33,144 bases of DNA from Pedobacter miscanthi (GTDB taxonomy: Bacteria > Bacteroidota > Bacteroidia > Sphingobacteriales > Sphingobacteriaceae). The notes beneath the pieces are model-generated. The model ran no database searches and was not told where the DNA came from. It saw only the letters and a program-made list of their open reading frames with translations. Where the stretch lies: the NCBI RefSeq assembly GCF_003315595.1, contig NZ_QNQU01000019.1, forward strand, positions 1 to 33,144. The letters run 5' to 3'. The translations under genes were made by a program, and so were the position numbers. Below, in pieces: positions 15,075-24,054 of the stretch (position 1 is its first letter; every line of letters starts with the position of its first letter).

Positions 15075-16133
15075 TTAATCTTGTAATCCTAATATTTTTT
15101 TATTGAAAGCGCTATCACTGCCTGATGCTGCAAAATCATCAAATGCCTTATCTGTTACGTTGATAATATGCTTTTTGATAAATTCTGAACCTTCGCGGGC
15201 ACCATCCTGCTGGTTTTTAATGCAACATTCCCATTCCATAACAGCCCAACCTTTAAAATCATATTGGGCCAATTTACTAAAAATGGTTTTAAAATCAACC
15301 TGTCCATCACCAGGCGAGCGGTAACGACCTGCGCGGTTAGCCCAGCTCTGGTAGCCGCCAAAAGTGCCCTGTTTGCCTGTAGGATTAAATTCTGCATCTT
15401 TAACATGGAAGGCTTTGATGCGTTCGTGGTAAAAATCAATGTACTGAATGTAATCCAATTGTTGCAGCACGAAGTGCGATGGATCGTATAATAAACATGC
15501 ACGCGGGTGATTCTTTACTGCGGCAAGAAACATTTCATAAGTTTCGCCATCAAATAAATCTTCTCCGGGATGGATTTCATAACAAACATCAACACCGCAC
15601 TGATCAAACTCGTTTAAGATCGGTGTCCAGCGTTTTGCCAGTTCTGCGAAACCTTCTTCAACCAATCCTGCCGGGCGTTGTGGCCATGGGTGAAAATATT
15701 GCCATAATAATGAACCACTGAATGTAGCATGTGCATTTAAGCCTAAATTTTGTGAAGCTTTAGCAGCATATTTCATCTGTTGTACAGCCCAATCTGTTCT
15801 GGCTTTAGGGTTTTTATGTACTTCTTTTGGTGCAAATGCATCAAACAGGTCATCATAAGCCGGGTGAACAGCCACCAGCTGACCTTGCAAATGGGTAGAA
15901 AGTTCGGTAATCTCCAAACCATAAGAAGCAATTTTACCTTTCAGTTCGTCGGCATAGGTTTTGCTTTCTGCCGCTTTTTGAAGATCGATAAACCTTGCAT
16001 CGAGGGTTGGCATCTGGATGCCTTTAAAACCTAATCCGGCTGCCCATTCGCATATATTTTCTAAGGTATTAAATGGGGCTTCGTCGCTTATAAATTGAGC
16101 TAAAAATACTGCTGGTCCTTTTATCGTTGTCAT
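15075..16133 (-). CDS. Cytosolic sugar phosphate isomerase/epimerase family protein
   Basis: A 352-residue TIM-barrel enzyme without a leader. Metal-site motifs are VCYEIHPGEDLFDG, LLYDPSHFVLQQLDY, IKAFHVKDAEF and a C-terminal WAVMEWECC. It is longer than the Tat-exported paralogs and belongs to a different branch, recognisable from RSPGDGQVDFKTIF and the C-terminal extension. It is 8 bases downstream of a leaderless Gfo/Idh gene. The pair probably works together in the cytosol on a keto-sugar brought in by a permease (inference). Confidence 0.88.
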   Translation of the reverse strand: MTTIKGPAVFLAQFISDEAPFNTLENICEWAAGLGFKGIQMPTLDARFIDLQKAAESKTYADELKGKIASYGLEITELSTHLQGQLVAVHPAYDDLFDAFAPKEVHKNPKARTDWAVQQMKYAAKASQNLGLNAHATFSGSLLWQYFHPWPQRPAGLVEEGFAELAKRWTPILNEFDQCGVDVCYEIHPGEDLFDGETYEMFLAAVKNHPRACLLYDPSHFVLQQLDYIQYIDFYHERIKAFHVKDAEFNPTGKQGTFGGYQSWANRAGRYRSPGDGQVDFKTIFSKLAQYDFKGWAVMEWECCIKNQQDGAREGSEFIKKHIINVTDKAFDDFAASGSDSAFNKKILGLQD

Positions 16134-16141
16134 GCTGAATA

Positions 16142-17299
16142 TTATAGTTTATAATCGTGCCACTTTTGATCAGACTGGCTTGAAGCCACGACATTTTCGA
16201 TAAATGCCATTCCCCTGATGCCATCTTCAGTGCCCGGGAAATCCAGCATTTCTGCCGTAGGCTGCTCATTATTCAGCTTTGCATCTATTGTTAACGCAAA
16301 GTTTCTGTAAATATTTGCAAAGGCCTCTAAGTAACCTTCAGGGTGACCACCAGGTGTGCGTGTATTGTGCTGAGCGTAACTGCCCATATAGCCGTTACCG
16401 GTTCTGTAGATCTGCGCAGGTGCGTTTAGCCACCTTACAATCATGGTGTTTGGCTCCATCTGGTGCCATTCTAAGCCTCCTTTTTCGCCATAAACCCTGA
16501 TTTTTAGTGCATTTTCTTCTCCCGCGGCAACCTGCGATGCAACAAGTACACCATTGCTTCCGTTATCGAATTTTAACAGTACGTTACCATCATCATCGAT
16601 GGCCCTGCCCGGTACCACAATATTTAAATCGGCACATATTTTTGTGATTTTCAAACCCGAAATGTATTCGGCCAGATGTGCTGCATGTGTGCCGATATCA
16701 CCCATGCTACCACTTTTTCCGGTTTTTGATGGATCGGTGCGCCAGGCGGCCTGTGCATTGCCTTCGCGTTCTGATAAGGTACTTAACCATCCCTGTGGAT
16801 ACTCTACCACAATTTTGCGGATGGCTCCCAAAGCACCTTCGCTAACCATTTGTTTAGCCTGTTTAACCATCGGATAACCCGAATAGGTGTGTGTTAAACA
16901 TAAGGTTAAGCCGGTTTCTTCAACTTTTGCCTGCAGCTGTTTCGCTTCGTCTAAAGTTAAAGTAATTGGTTTCTCGATCACCACGTTAAAACCTTTTTCC
17001 AAAGCCATCATGGCAGGGGCAAAGTGGGCAAAATTTGGAGTAACAATGGTTACGAAATCGATTCTCTCATCTGCTGGCAATTCGCTTTCTTTGGTCAGCA
17101 TTTCTTCGTAATTCGTATAAATCCTGTTGTCAGGAAGGAAAAGTAATTTTCCAGATTCGTACCCGATTTCAGGGTTTACACTTAAAGCTCCGGCAGTTAA
17201 TTCGATCAGGCCATCCATATTGGCAGCCAAACGGTGTACGGCACCGATAAAAGCGTCTTTTCCACCGCCTATCATGCCCATTCTTAATTTTCTTTTCAT
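16142..17299 (-). CDS. Cytosolic Gfo/Idh/MocA family oxidoreductase
   Basis: A 385-residue enzyme starting MKRKLRMGMIGGGKDAFIGAVHR, with the dinucleotide-binding GGGKDAFIG near residues 11-19. VVIEKPITL is the catalytic EKP motif, and MGDIGTHAAHLAEYISG contains the usual active-site D and H. It lacks a leader and so is cytosolic. I chose the ATG at 17299; an ATG at 17317 adds MPHTST from repeat DNA and is less likely. Its probable role is reduction or oxidation of a keto-sugar together with the isomerase gene 8 bases downstream (inference). Confidence 0.88.
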   Translation of the reverse strand: MKRKLRMGMIGGGKDAFIGAVHRLAANMDGLIELTAGALSVNPEIGYESGKLLFLPDNRIYTNYEEMLTKESELPADERIDFVTIVTPNFAHFAPAMMALEKGFNVVIEKPITLTLDEAKQLQAKVEETGLTLCLTHTYSGYPMVKQAKQMVSEGALGAIRKIVVEYPQGWLSTLSEREGNAQAAWRTDPSKTGKSGSMGDIGTHAAHLAEYISGLKITKICADLNIVVPGRAIDDDGNVLLKFDNGSNGVLVASQVAAGEENALKIRVYGEKGGLEWHQMEPNTMIVRWLNAPAQIYRTGNGYMGSYAQHNTRTPGGHPEGYLEAFANIYRNFALTIDAKLNNEQPTAEMLDFPGTEDGIRGMAFIENVVASSQSDQKWHDYKL

Positions 17300-17385
17300 T
17301 GTTGAGGTATGGGGCATAGGGCTAAAGGCATAGGGTATAGGAATAATTAAACCCTACACCCTAAACCTTTTACCCTATACCTTTT
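17300..17385. repeat. Degenerate self-complementary word block (TATAGGG / CCCTATA)
   Basis: GGGGCATAGGGCTAAAGG and CATAGGGTATAGG are followed by ACCCTACACCCTAAACC and TTTTACCCTATACC. The two halves are imperfect inverted copies, giving a long hairpin between the GMC gene and the Gfo/Idh gene. A block with the same vocabulary lies at 27489-27515. Confidence 0.6.
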
Positions 17386-19086
17386 CTAGATATTCTTTTT
17401 CTTTAATTCTTTAACAGCATAATCGCAGGCCCTGGCGGTTAAGGCCATAAAGGTTAGTGATGGATTTTGACATGCAATTGATGGCATACACGAACCGTCG
17501 GTTACGAAAACGTTGTTTACTTCGTGCATCTGGTTCCATTTGTTCAGTACCGATTCTTTCGGATCGTTACCCATCCTTGCAGTACCCATTTCGTGGATGG
17601 CCATACCGGGATAACAACCATTATCGTATGTTTTGATGTTTTTCATGCCTGCTTTTTCTAACATTTCGGCCGCATCATTCATCATATCCACGCGCATTTT
17701 TTTCTCGTTTTCCTTGTATTCGCAATCAATGGCTAATACCGGCTGTCCCCATTTATCTTTTTTGCTGTGATCGATGTAAACCTTGTTTTCGTAGTAAGGC
17801 AACATTTCTCCGAAACCGCCCAATCCCATGGTCCATTTGCCTGGTTTGGTCATCTTTTCTTTTAAATCTGCCCCGAATGATAATTCGGCCACATCACTTT
17901 GCCAGTTTGCACGGCTTGCACCACCCTGATAACCGAAACCACGTAAATAATCGCGTTTATCGTTGCCGATGTTCTGATACCTTGGCACATAAATTCCGTT
18001 TGCACGGCGGCCATAAGTGTATTTATCATCAAATCCTTCGGCTTCGCCTGATGCGCCGCAACGGAAATGGTGATCCATTAAATTGTGACCCAATTGTCCG
18101 CTTCCGTTACCTAAACCATTTGGATGTGCCTCTGAGGTTGAGTTTAACAAAATGAAAGTAGAACCTAATGTAGAACCGTTTACAAAAACGATTTTAGCAT
18201 AAAATTCCATTGTTTTGTTGGTTTGTGCATCAATTACCATCACACCTTTTGCTTTTTTGGTATCCTTATCGTAAATAATATGGTTTACAATAGAATACGG
18301 ACGTAAGGTTAGGCGTTTTGTTGCCATTGCCGCCGGAAGGGTAGAAGACTGGGTACTAAAATAAGCACCAAACGGACAACCACGGCTGCATAAGTTACGG
18401 TACTGGCAGTTTCCACGGCCTTTATGCGGAACAGTTAAATTGGCGGTTCGGCCAATCATAATAATCCGTTCTCTCTTATAATGTTCTTCAACGCGTGCTT
18501 TTACCGATTTTTCTACAATGTTTAAATCCATTGGAGGTAAAAATTGACCATCCGGACAGGTAGGCCAGTTTTCTTTCGAACCACTGATGCCGGCAAAACG
18601 TTCTGCATAATCATACCATGGCGAAAGTTCTGCATAACGAACAGGCCAGTCTACACCGTGACCATCTTTTTTATTATCTTCAAAGTTATGATCACTTAAA
18701 CGGTAACTCTGGCGACCCCACATCAACGATTTACCGCCTACATGGAAACCACGGTACCAATCGAAACGTTTATCTTCGGTATAAGGGCATTCCAAATCGT
18801 TTACCCACCATTTTTCGTTTGCTTCCTGGTATGGGTAATCTCTTTTTTGTACGGGGTGGGTACGTTTTTGCTCTTCGGTTAGTTTACCGGCATGTTTAAA
18901 ATCCCATGGGTTTTTCATTGCGGTTTCGTAACCTGTAATGTGCTCAATGTTCATTCCCCTTTCGAGCATCAGTACGCGTAAGCCCTTCTCTGTTAGTTCT
19001 TTTGCAGCCCAGCCGCCACTAATCCCCGATCCTATTACAATAGCATCGTAAGTATTTTCTGCTTTTAAATCTGTATTTAAATTCAT
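17386..19086 (-). CDS. GMC-family FAD oxidoreductase (large subunit of a sugar/glucoside dehydrogenase)
   Basis: A 566-residue flavoprotein. The FAD motif is GSGISG at residues 19-24, FHVGGKSLMWG at 114-124 is the second GMC signature, and the C-terminal catalytic segments are AIHEMGTARMG and CQNPSLTFMAL. A cysteine cluster C227-x5-C233-x3-C237 resembles the Fe-S motif of FAD-dependent glucose and glucoside 3-dehydrogenases. There is no leader. With the Tat-signal subunit-3 gene just upstream, it is probably carried out as a folded complex (established for related dehydrogenases; inferred here). The likely reaction is oxidation of a sugar ring hydroxyl with electrons passing to cytochrome c. 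Confidence 0.9.
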   Translation of the reverse strand: MNLNTDLKAENTYDAIVIGSGISGGWAAKELTEKGLRVLMLERGMNIEHITGYETAMKNPWDFKHAGKLTEEQKRTHPVQKRDYPYQEANEKWWVNDLECPYTEDKRFDWYRGFHVGGKSLMWGRQSYRLSDHNFEDNKKDGHGVDWPVRYAELSPWYDYAERFAGISGSKENWPTCPDGQFLPPMDLNIVEKSVKARVEEHYKRERIIMIGRTANLTVPHKGRGNCQYRNLCSRGCPFGAYFSTQSSTLPAAMATKRLTLRPYSIVNHIIYDKDTKKAKGVMVIDAQTNKTMEFYAKIVFVNGSTLGSTFILLNSTSEAHPNGLGNGSGQLGHNLMDHHFRCGASGEAEGFDDKYTYGRRANGIYVPRYQNIGNDKRDYLRGFGYQGGASRANWQSDVAELSFGADLKEKMTKPGKWTMGLGGFGEMLPYYENKVYIDHSKKDKWGQPVLAIDCEYKENEKKMRVDMMNDAAEMLEKAGMKNIKTYDNGCYPGMAIHEMGTARMGNDPKESVLNKWNQMHEVNNVFVTDGSCMPSIACQNPSLTFMALTARACDYAVKELKKKNI

Positions 19087-19111
19087 GATGTTTTGTAGTT
19101 GTGGTTAGAAA

Positions 19112-19696
19112 TTAAGTTGCCCATGATTTTTGGCCAGGCTTTAATGTGGTGTTCCCATCATATCGGCCCGGAATAAGCACATATTCACGCGCTTTGGTGC
19201 AACCAATTTCTGAAGAATAATAACCGAGCAGCGTTAAATCCCTTGCAGTGATGAAAAAGTAAGCCAGATCTTTGTTTTCTTCTGATTTGCTTTCTTTTTG
19301 TGCAAGTGCAATTGTTCTTAAATCGATCATTAATTTTTTACGGTCGGCCGGAGTTAAGGTGATGTAGCTCTTACCGAAATCTTTCATTGATTTTGCCTGA
19401 AGATCTTTAAAACCCTGCGCAAATGAGGTTTGCATGGTAGCAGGATAACAATCTTTCATCATCATCGGGATGAATTTGCCTAAGCCTGCGGCTTTGGCTC
19501 CTGCTGAGGTTTTGGTAGTCGGGACAATAATATCAGCGAATTCGGCAAAAATCTTTTCGTCTTCCAGCGAATAATTCACAAAGTTTTTTTCGTTTTCAGG
19601 GAGCGTAAAACTTTCAAATAAAACGCCCATTGTGCTTGCTGAGATTGCTCCTCCCAACAAAAATGCGACGTTTTTAAGTGCTTCTCTTCTGTGCAT
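19112..19696 (-). CDS. Gluconate 2-dehydrogenase subunit 3 family protein (Tat-signal small subunit)
   Basis: A 194-residue protein with the twin-arginine N-terminus MHRREALKNVAFLLGGAISA. The mature part carries the family pattern FAEFADIIVPTTKTSAGAKAAGLGKFI, then MMKDCYPATMQ, and ends in an aromatic-rich tail. Such small subunits escort GMC flavoenzymes through the Tat pore and stabilise them. The gene lies 25 bases upstream of the GMC gene and is the first of the long minus-strand run. About 280 bases of non-coding DNA precede it, in which a promoter must lie, though I see no clear TAnnTTTG match. Confidence 0.9.
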   Translation of the reverse strand: MHRREALKNVAFLLGGAISASTMGVLFESFTLPENEKNFVNYSLEDEKIFAEFADIIVPTTKTSAGAKAAGLGKFIPMMMKDCYPATMQTSFAQGFKDLQAKSMKDFGKSYITLTPADRKKLMIDLRTIALAQKESKSEENKDLAYFFITARDLTLLGYYSSEIGCTKAREYVLIPGRYDGNTTLKPGQKSWAT

Positions 19697-19976
19697 CGTC
19701 TTTATGGTTTTATATATTGGTTATATTATGTGTTGAATTAGTAATATTAGAAAAAATATAACGGAAAGAATAAATTTTTACAGTTAAATTATCAGACTGC
19801 AATGCGATTGTTACCGCGTAGAATTGTTCTAAATAAATAGGTTTTTATTGCTTTATTGTTGTTTTAAGTGGGTTTTTGGTGCCGATTTACTTGGTGTAAA
19901 AAATACATTTAGTATAGGTGAATGCTTTATTTACCCATAAATTAAAAAGCGAACATTTTCAAAGCGGAAATCTGAC
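19697..19976. other. Intergenic region upstream of the dehydrogenase gene run
   Basis: An AT-rich interval between the third Tat isomerase and the subunit-3 gene. It should contain the promoter of the dehydrogenase run. I find no exact -7 consensus on the minus strand, no strong hairpin and no small gene. Confidence 0.4.
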
Positions 19977-20882
19977 CTAAATCAGATTCTTTTTGATGTA
20001 ATTGTAACTTTCGGTTATACTCTCATAAGGCTCTTTTTTAATGATATCCTGTTCGGTGAAAATATAATCCAGTCCGGCGAGTTTTGATGCTGCAAATATG
20101 CTTTTAAAATCAATTCTTCCGGCACCTACTTCGGTAAAAACAGCTTTATCTGATTTATCCATATCCTTTACATGGAACATTTTATAACGGCCCGGATTTT
20201 TCTTAAACATCATTACCGGATCTAAACCAGCATTTACTGCCCAAAAGATATCGAGTTCGAAACCTACGAGTTTGGCATCGGTTTCTTTTAGCAGGATTTC
20301 GTATCCGGTAACGCCATTTCCCTGATCTTTAAATTCGAAATTATGGTTATGGTAGGCCAGTTTTAATCCCGATTTCCGGCAAAGTTCTGCAGCCTGGTTA
20401 AATCTGCCAGCCATGCGTTTATAATCATCCAAAGTACCATTGGCCCTGATATCGGTAGGCAAAGCAGGGATCACAAAATATTTCTGGTTTACGGTAGCGG
20501 CAGTTTCGATATGTGATTTTAATACTTTGTCATCACCTGAAGATAAAAACTCGGTTACATTGTAATGTCCGCTAGGAGAGGTAAGGTGATTTGATTTCAA
20601 TAATGCATTAAAATCTTTTGCCTCTAAACCCCAAAATCCTTTCACCTCGTATTTGCCCGGATAACCGTAATAGGTTTCTACCTGGTTGTAGCCAATTTGG
20701 GCTACGCGTTGGATGGTGGCATTAACATCCGCAGTTAACTGTTCACGTAAGGTGAAAAGGCCGATACCAATTTTTGAAATTTTGGCCGGCTGGGCCAGGG
20801 CGGTAGTAATAATTGACGGACTTAAAAAGGCAGCCGCACCCGCTAAGCCTGCCTGTTGTAAAAATGATCTTCTTGTTGTCAT
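19977..20882 (-). CDS. Tat-exported sugar phosphate isomerase/epimerase family protein (third paralog)
   Basis: A 301-residue TIM-barrel protein with Tat leader MTTRRSFLQQAGLAGAAAFL. Motifs AYHNHNFEF, FELDIFWA, MFHVKDMDK and the end FTEQD correspond to those of copies A and B, but W in MWHVKDMDK is F here and the FVEHE motif has become FTEQD, so one metal-site position may differ. I use the ATG at 20882; the longer frame from 20987 overlaps the TonB receptor and lacks a leader at its start. It follows the receptor gene by about 50 bases that contain a terminator-like hairpin, so its expression may be set by read-through. Confidence 0.87.
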   Translation of the reverse strand: MTTRRSFLQQAGLAGAAAFLSPSIITTALAQPAKISKIGIGLFTLREQLTADVNATIQRVAQIGYNQVETYYGYPGKYEVKGFWGLEAKDFNALLKSNHLTSPSGHYNVTEFLSSGDDKVLKSHIETAATVNQKYFVIPALPTDIRANGTLDDYKRMAGRFNQAAELCRKSGLKLAYHNHNFEFKDQGNGVTGYEILLKETDAKLVGFELDIFWAVNAGLDPVMMFKKNPGRYKMFHVKDMDKSDKAVFTEVGAGRIDFKSIFAASKLAGLDYIFTEQDIIKKEPYESITESYNYIKKNLI

Positions 20883-20892
20883 GATGTTTTTA

Positions 20893-20925
20893 GAATTAAA
20901 AAAACCGGAGCGTAAACTCCGGTTT
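20893..20925 (-). terminator. Terminator or attenuator between the TonB receptor and isomerase genes
   Basis: AAACCGGAG and CTCCGGTTT form a perfect 9-bp stem with a six-base loop. On the minus strand it is followed by eight T residues. It starts just past the receptor stop and ends about 18 bases before the isomerase ATG, leaving no room for a normal promoter between hairpin and gene. Confidence 0.8.
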
Positions 20926-20931
20926 GATTTG

Positions 20932-23862
20932 TTAGAATGAATAAGCCAATGATCCCCAGAAAGTACGTTGAAGTAATGTTCTGCCAATCATTAATGTGCC
21001 AGGGGTAACGGTCGAGAAATCCCTGAACTGATCTCCGCGAACATCGCCCTCTGTCAGCACTTTTGCATTTAACAAGTTGTCTGCCCAAAATCTTATTGAA
21101 ACTTTTTTAGTGAAATTGTATCCTGCGCCGGCTTTCATTACCACATAAGCTGGTAATCTATAACTGTCGCTGGGAGAGGTGAAACGGCTGCCTACATAGT
21201 TTGCCGCTACATATAAGTTAAAGTTTTTGTAATCGTAGTTGGCACCAAGCTCGGTATTTAAAACCGGTACGCGTTCTGTTCTTTTGCCGGTAAAGCTGTA
21301 GGTACGGTCGCCAAATTCGGCCAGTACGGCTGCGTTTCCTTTGGTAGAAGCTTCATAATCGGTGTATTTAGAATCCTGTAAGGTTCCGGTTAAACGTAAA
21401 CTAAGTGGTTTGGCAATTTTATACGAAACTTCGTATTCGGCACTGAATGTACGGGTAGATCCAAATGCAACCAAAGCCTGTGTACCTGCGGCAGTTGTAG
21501 GTACATTGATGGTTAAGGATACATTTTTGATTGCCGAATAACTTCCTGATGCAAAAATAGCCAGGTTGTTTTTCGCATATTTAAAACCTATTTCACCTAA
21601 ATAAACCGGACGTTTTTTAATGTTGGCGGGATTATAAGCAGATGCATTGTAATCGCCAATTGTTGGTGCATTGTATGCTTTGGTTGCCCTTGCAAAAATA
21701 CTCGAGGTTGAATTGATTTTATAATTGGCACCAACTGATGCTGCCCAGTTGGTTAAGGTTTCATCGTAAGGTGTGTAACCCAAAATCGTTGCAGTAGCAG
21801 CAGCGGTAGTATTAACTGTTCCATTCGTATTCAACGCGTAATAAGGTCTGTCGCCTTTTACATTCTGGTTATCAATCCTCGCACCGATATCTAAACGCCA
21901 CTGTTCGTTGATTTTGATCTCATCCGATGCGTAGGCCGATAAAGTCCGGGTATCACCGATAAAGGTGTTTTTGGTTTGAATGGTTCGCTCTCCTGCAGTA
22001 GGTGACTGTAGAATAATGCTCGGATGTTCTTTAAATTCGGAGAAGGAACGGAAAGCATAACGTAAATCATCACGGTTGTACTGGTGGATACCCGTACCTA
22101 TGCCCAAACTGTGGTTTTTAATGGTTTTTTTCAGGTCTAAATAATCTACAACCTGTACATCGCTATTAATTTGTCCGTTGGCGGATGAAGTAATTACATA
22201 ATCGCCTGCCACAAATGGTGCAACTGCGCCACCCGGGTAATAGTATGGTGTTGCGGCAGTTCTGGCTGCAATTCCGGAAGGAACGGTATAAGTAGAATTG
22301 GTATGTGTGTTCTGATAACGGAAATTGTTAACGATTTGCCAGCCGCTATCTGTTAAATAATTGAACTGGAAACCACCTGATCCCAATTTGGTATGGATAC
22401 CATCGGTTAAACTGAAATTGTGGTTGCCGGTTGCCGGATCGTTATAACTCCATTCGGTTTGTAATGGCACGATAGATTGCGAAGCCATATCGTAATCGCG
22501 GTAAGTAGTCGGTTTTCCGGTGCCATCGTAGGGATAATAACTGGTTAACAGAAACTGCACTTTATCGTTCAGATATTTACCATACACACGGATAAAGCCT
22601 TTGTGGTTTTTGAAATTAAAAGTCATGTTACCTTTAATCTGCCCACCCTGATTGGCCGGATTGAAACCCTGATCTACCACACCATTATCAGTACGGTAAA
22701 AACCACCGATGTTGTATTTAATGTTGTCGTTTATTTTTCCGCCTGTGTTTCCGTCAAAGCGGTATAAACCCTGCGAAAAACCTGTGGTAAATTTAAACTG
22801 ACCGTATTGTTTATCGGCTCCCACATAACTGATGTTGTTTACCACGGCTCCAGGGGTATTAGACTGGATAATGGAAGCATTACCACCTCTAACAGCTTCG
22901 ATATTCTGAATGGTTAAATCTGTTTTGTAATATTGATCTACCGATGGATTGGTGTTGAAACCTGTTGGTAAAAGTGGCAAACCATCTTCCTGAATACCAA
23001 GGAAAATATAACCACCCTGCTGCGGAAATCCCCTTACCCAAACGTTACCCGGACCATCACCGCCTGTACTTTCTACCGTTAAACCCGGTATGGCTTTTAA
23101 AAGATCGGTACTATTTAGCGGTGCTCGGTTGGTAATGTCTTTATTGCTCACCGAAGTTAAAGCCACACTACTTTCGAGTTTTTTCTTCGGGTTACCACCG
23201 GTTACCATTACACTTTCCAGCTGAAGATTATCTTCGGATAAACTGATGCTCAGGTTTTCGTCGGCATTACCCGGAGAAAGATTTACTTCTTTTGAGATGA
23301 AACCTACATAGCGCACTACTAAAACGCGACTATCAACCGTTAAACCTTTTAAAGCAAATGCGCCATTCTCATCAGTCGTGGTCCCGATTGATTTTCCTTT
23401 AACGGTAACGGATACGCCCGGAATTGGATTGCCCTTACTGTCGGTTACTTTTCCGGTTACGATACCCTCGAAAGCTTTTAACAATTCGAGGTTGTTATTG
23501 GCAGGAATAGAATAGAGCAGAATCTGATCCTTTACTATCCTATATCCCACGTCATAACGTTTTAGCGAATTCTCAAGAAAATATTTAAGTTTTTGGTTAA
23601 CTACATTGATAGAAACTTTACGGCCGGAGTTAATCAATTGCGGACTGTAAACAAACTTCACATTGGTTAGTTGTTCAGTTTTTTCGATAATGGTTTTAAT
23701 ATCGGTTTGATCGGCTTTGATCGAAATTGGTTTATTCAAAAATTCCTGTGCGCGCACATTTTTGGCAAATGAAGCACAGTTAAAAATTATTATTGCAAGT
23801 ATTTGGTAAATCGAAACTCTCATTGCATATATCGCCAGCGAAATAAGTTGATTTTTTTTCAT
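20932..23862 (-). CDS. TonB-dependent outer-membrane receptor with STN and carboxypeptidase-like domains
   Basis: A 976-residue protein. A signal peptide (hydrophobic run ending near KNVRAQE) is followed by an STN signalling domain (about residues 45-110, ISIKADQTDIKTIIEKTEQLT), a carboxypeptidase-regulatory-like domain (about 130-215, GKVTDSKGNPIPGVSV), a plug (about 235-345, with TDLLKAIPGLTV and NVWVRGFPQQGG) and a beta-barrel ending in the aromatic residue of AYSF. STN domains signal to FecR/ECF pairs, and such a pair lies immediately upstream. There is no SusD partner gene, so it is not a classical SusCD system. It resembles siderophore/vitamin-type or small-oligosaccharide receptors. 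Substrate unknown. Confidence 0.92.
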   Translation of the reverse strand: MKKNQLISLAIYAMRVSIYQILAIIIFNCASFAKNVRAQEFLNKPISIKADQTDIKTIIEKTEQLTNVKFVYSPQLINSGRKVSINVVNQKLKYFLENSLKRYDVGYRIVKDQILLYSIPANNNLELLKAFEGIVTGKVTDSKGNPIPGVSVTVKGKSIGTTTDENGAFALKGLTVDSRVLVVRYVGFISKEVNLSPGNADENLSISLSEDNLQLESVMVTGGNPKKKLESSVALTSVSNKDITNRAPLNSTDLLKAIPGLTVESTGGDGPGNVWVRGFPQQGGYIFLGIQEDGLPLLPTGFNTNPSVDQYYKTDLTIQNIEAVRGGNASIIQSNTPGAVVNNISYVGADKQYGQFKFTTGFSQGLYRFDGNTGGKINDNIKYNIGGFYRTDNGVVDQGFNPANQGGQIKGNMTFNFKNHKGFIRVYGKYLNDKVQFLLTSYYPYDGTGKPTTYRDYDMASQSIVPLQTEWSYNDPATGNHNFSLTDGIHTKLGSGGFQFNYLTDSGWQIVNNFRYQNTHTNSTYTVPSGIAARTAATPYYYPGGAVAPFVAGDYVITSSANGQINSDVQVVDYLDLKKTIKNHSLGIGTGIHQYNRDDLRYAFRSFSEFKEHPSIILQSPTAGERTIQTKNTFIGDTRTLSAYASDEIKINEQWRLDIGARIDNQNVKGDRPYYALNTNGTVNTTAAATATILGYTPYDETLTNWAASVGANYKINSTSSIFARATKAYNAPTIGDYNASAYNPANIKKRPVYLGEIGFKYAKNNLAIFASGSYSAIKNVSLTINVPTTAAGTQALVAFGSTRTFSAEYEVSYKIAKPLSLRLTGTLQDSKYTDYEASTKGNAAVLAEFGDRTYSFTGKRTERVPVLNTELGANYDYKNFNLYVAANYVGSRFTSPSDSYRLPAYVVMKAGAGYNFTKKVSIRFWADNLLNAKVLTEGDVRGDQFRDFSTVTPGTLMIGRTLLQRTFWGSLAYSF

Positions 23863-23941
23863 AAATTTGGTTATTGTTCATTAAATGATTGGATTTATTG
23901 GACATAGGAATACCATGAATACATTTCTATGTATTTAACTC

Positions 23942-23966
23942 GCCGGCAATGCCCCACATTGTCGGC
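23942..23966. other. Hairpin between FecR and TonB receptor genes
   Basis: GCCGGCAATG and CATTGTCGGC pair over ten bases (one G-T) around CCCCA. A T-rich stretch follows on the plus strand but no plus-strand gene precedes it. On the minus strand no T-run follows, so a role as operator or leader structure for the receptor gene is as likely as termination. Confidence 0.4.
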
Positions 23967-24054
23967 TTTGTTTTTAGAAAATATTATGGAAGATGTGCCG
24001 CGCTTACGGGCTGTTGGTTGGGTAGTTTTTCTTCATAATTTTTATATAATTTGG

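Noticed and set aside
20883..20987. Longer isomerase start overlapping the TonB receptor
   Set aside because: It would translate the hairpin and the receptor's 3' end and bury the Tat leader inside the protein.
23942..23966. Terminator for the FecR gene
   Set aside because: No T-run follows on the strand of FecR transcription; the T-rich side faces the other way, where no gene ends.
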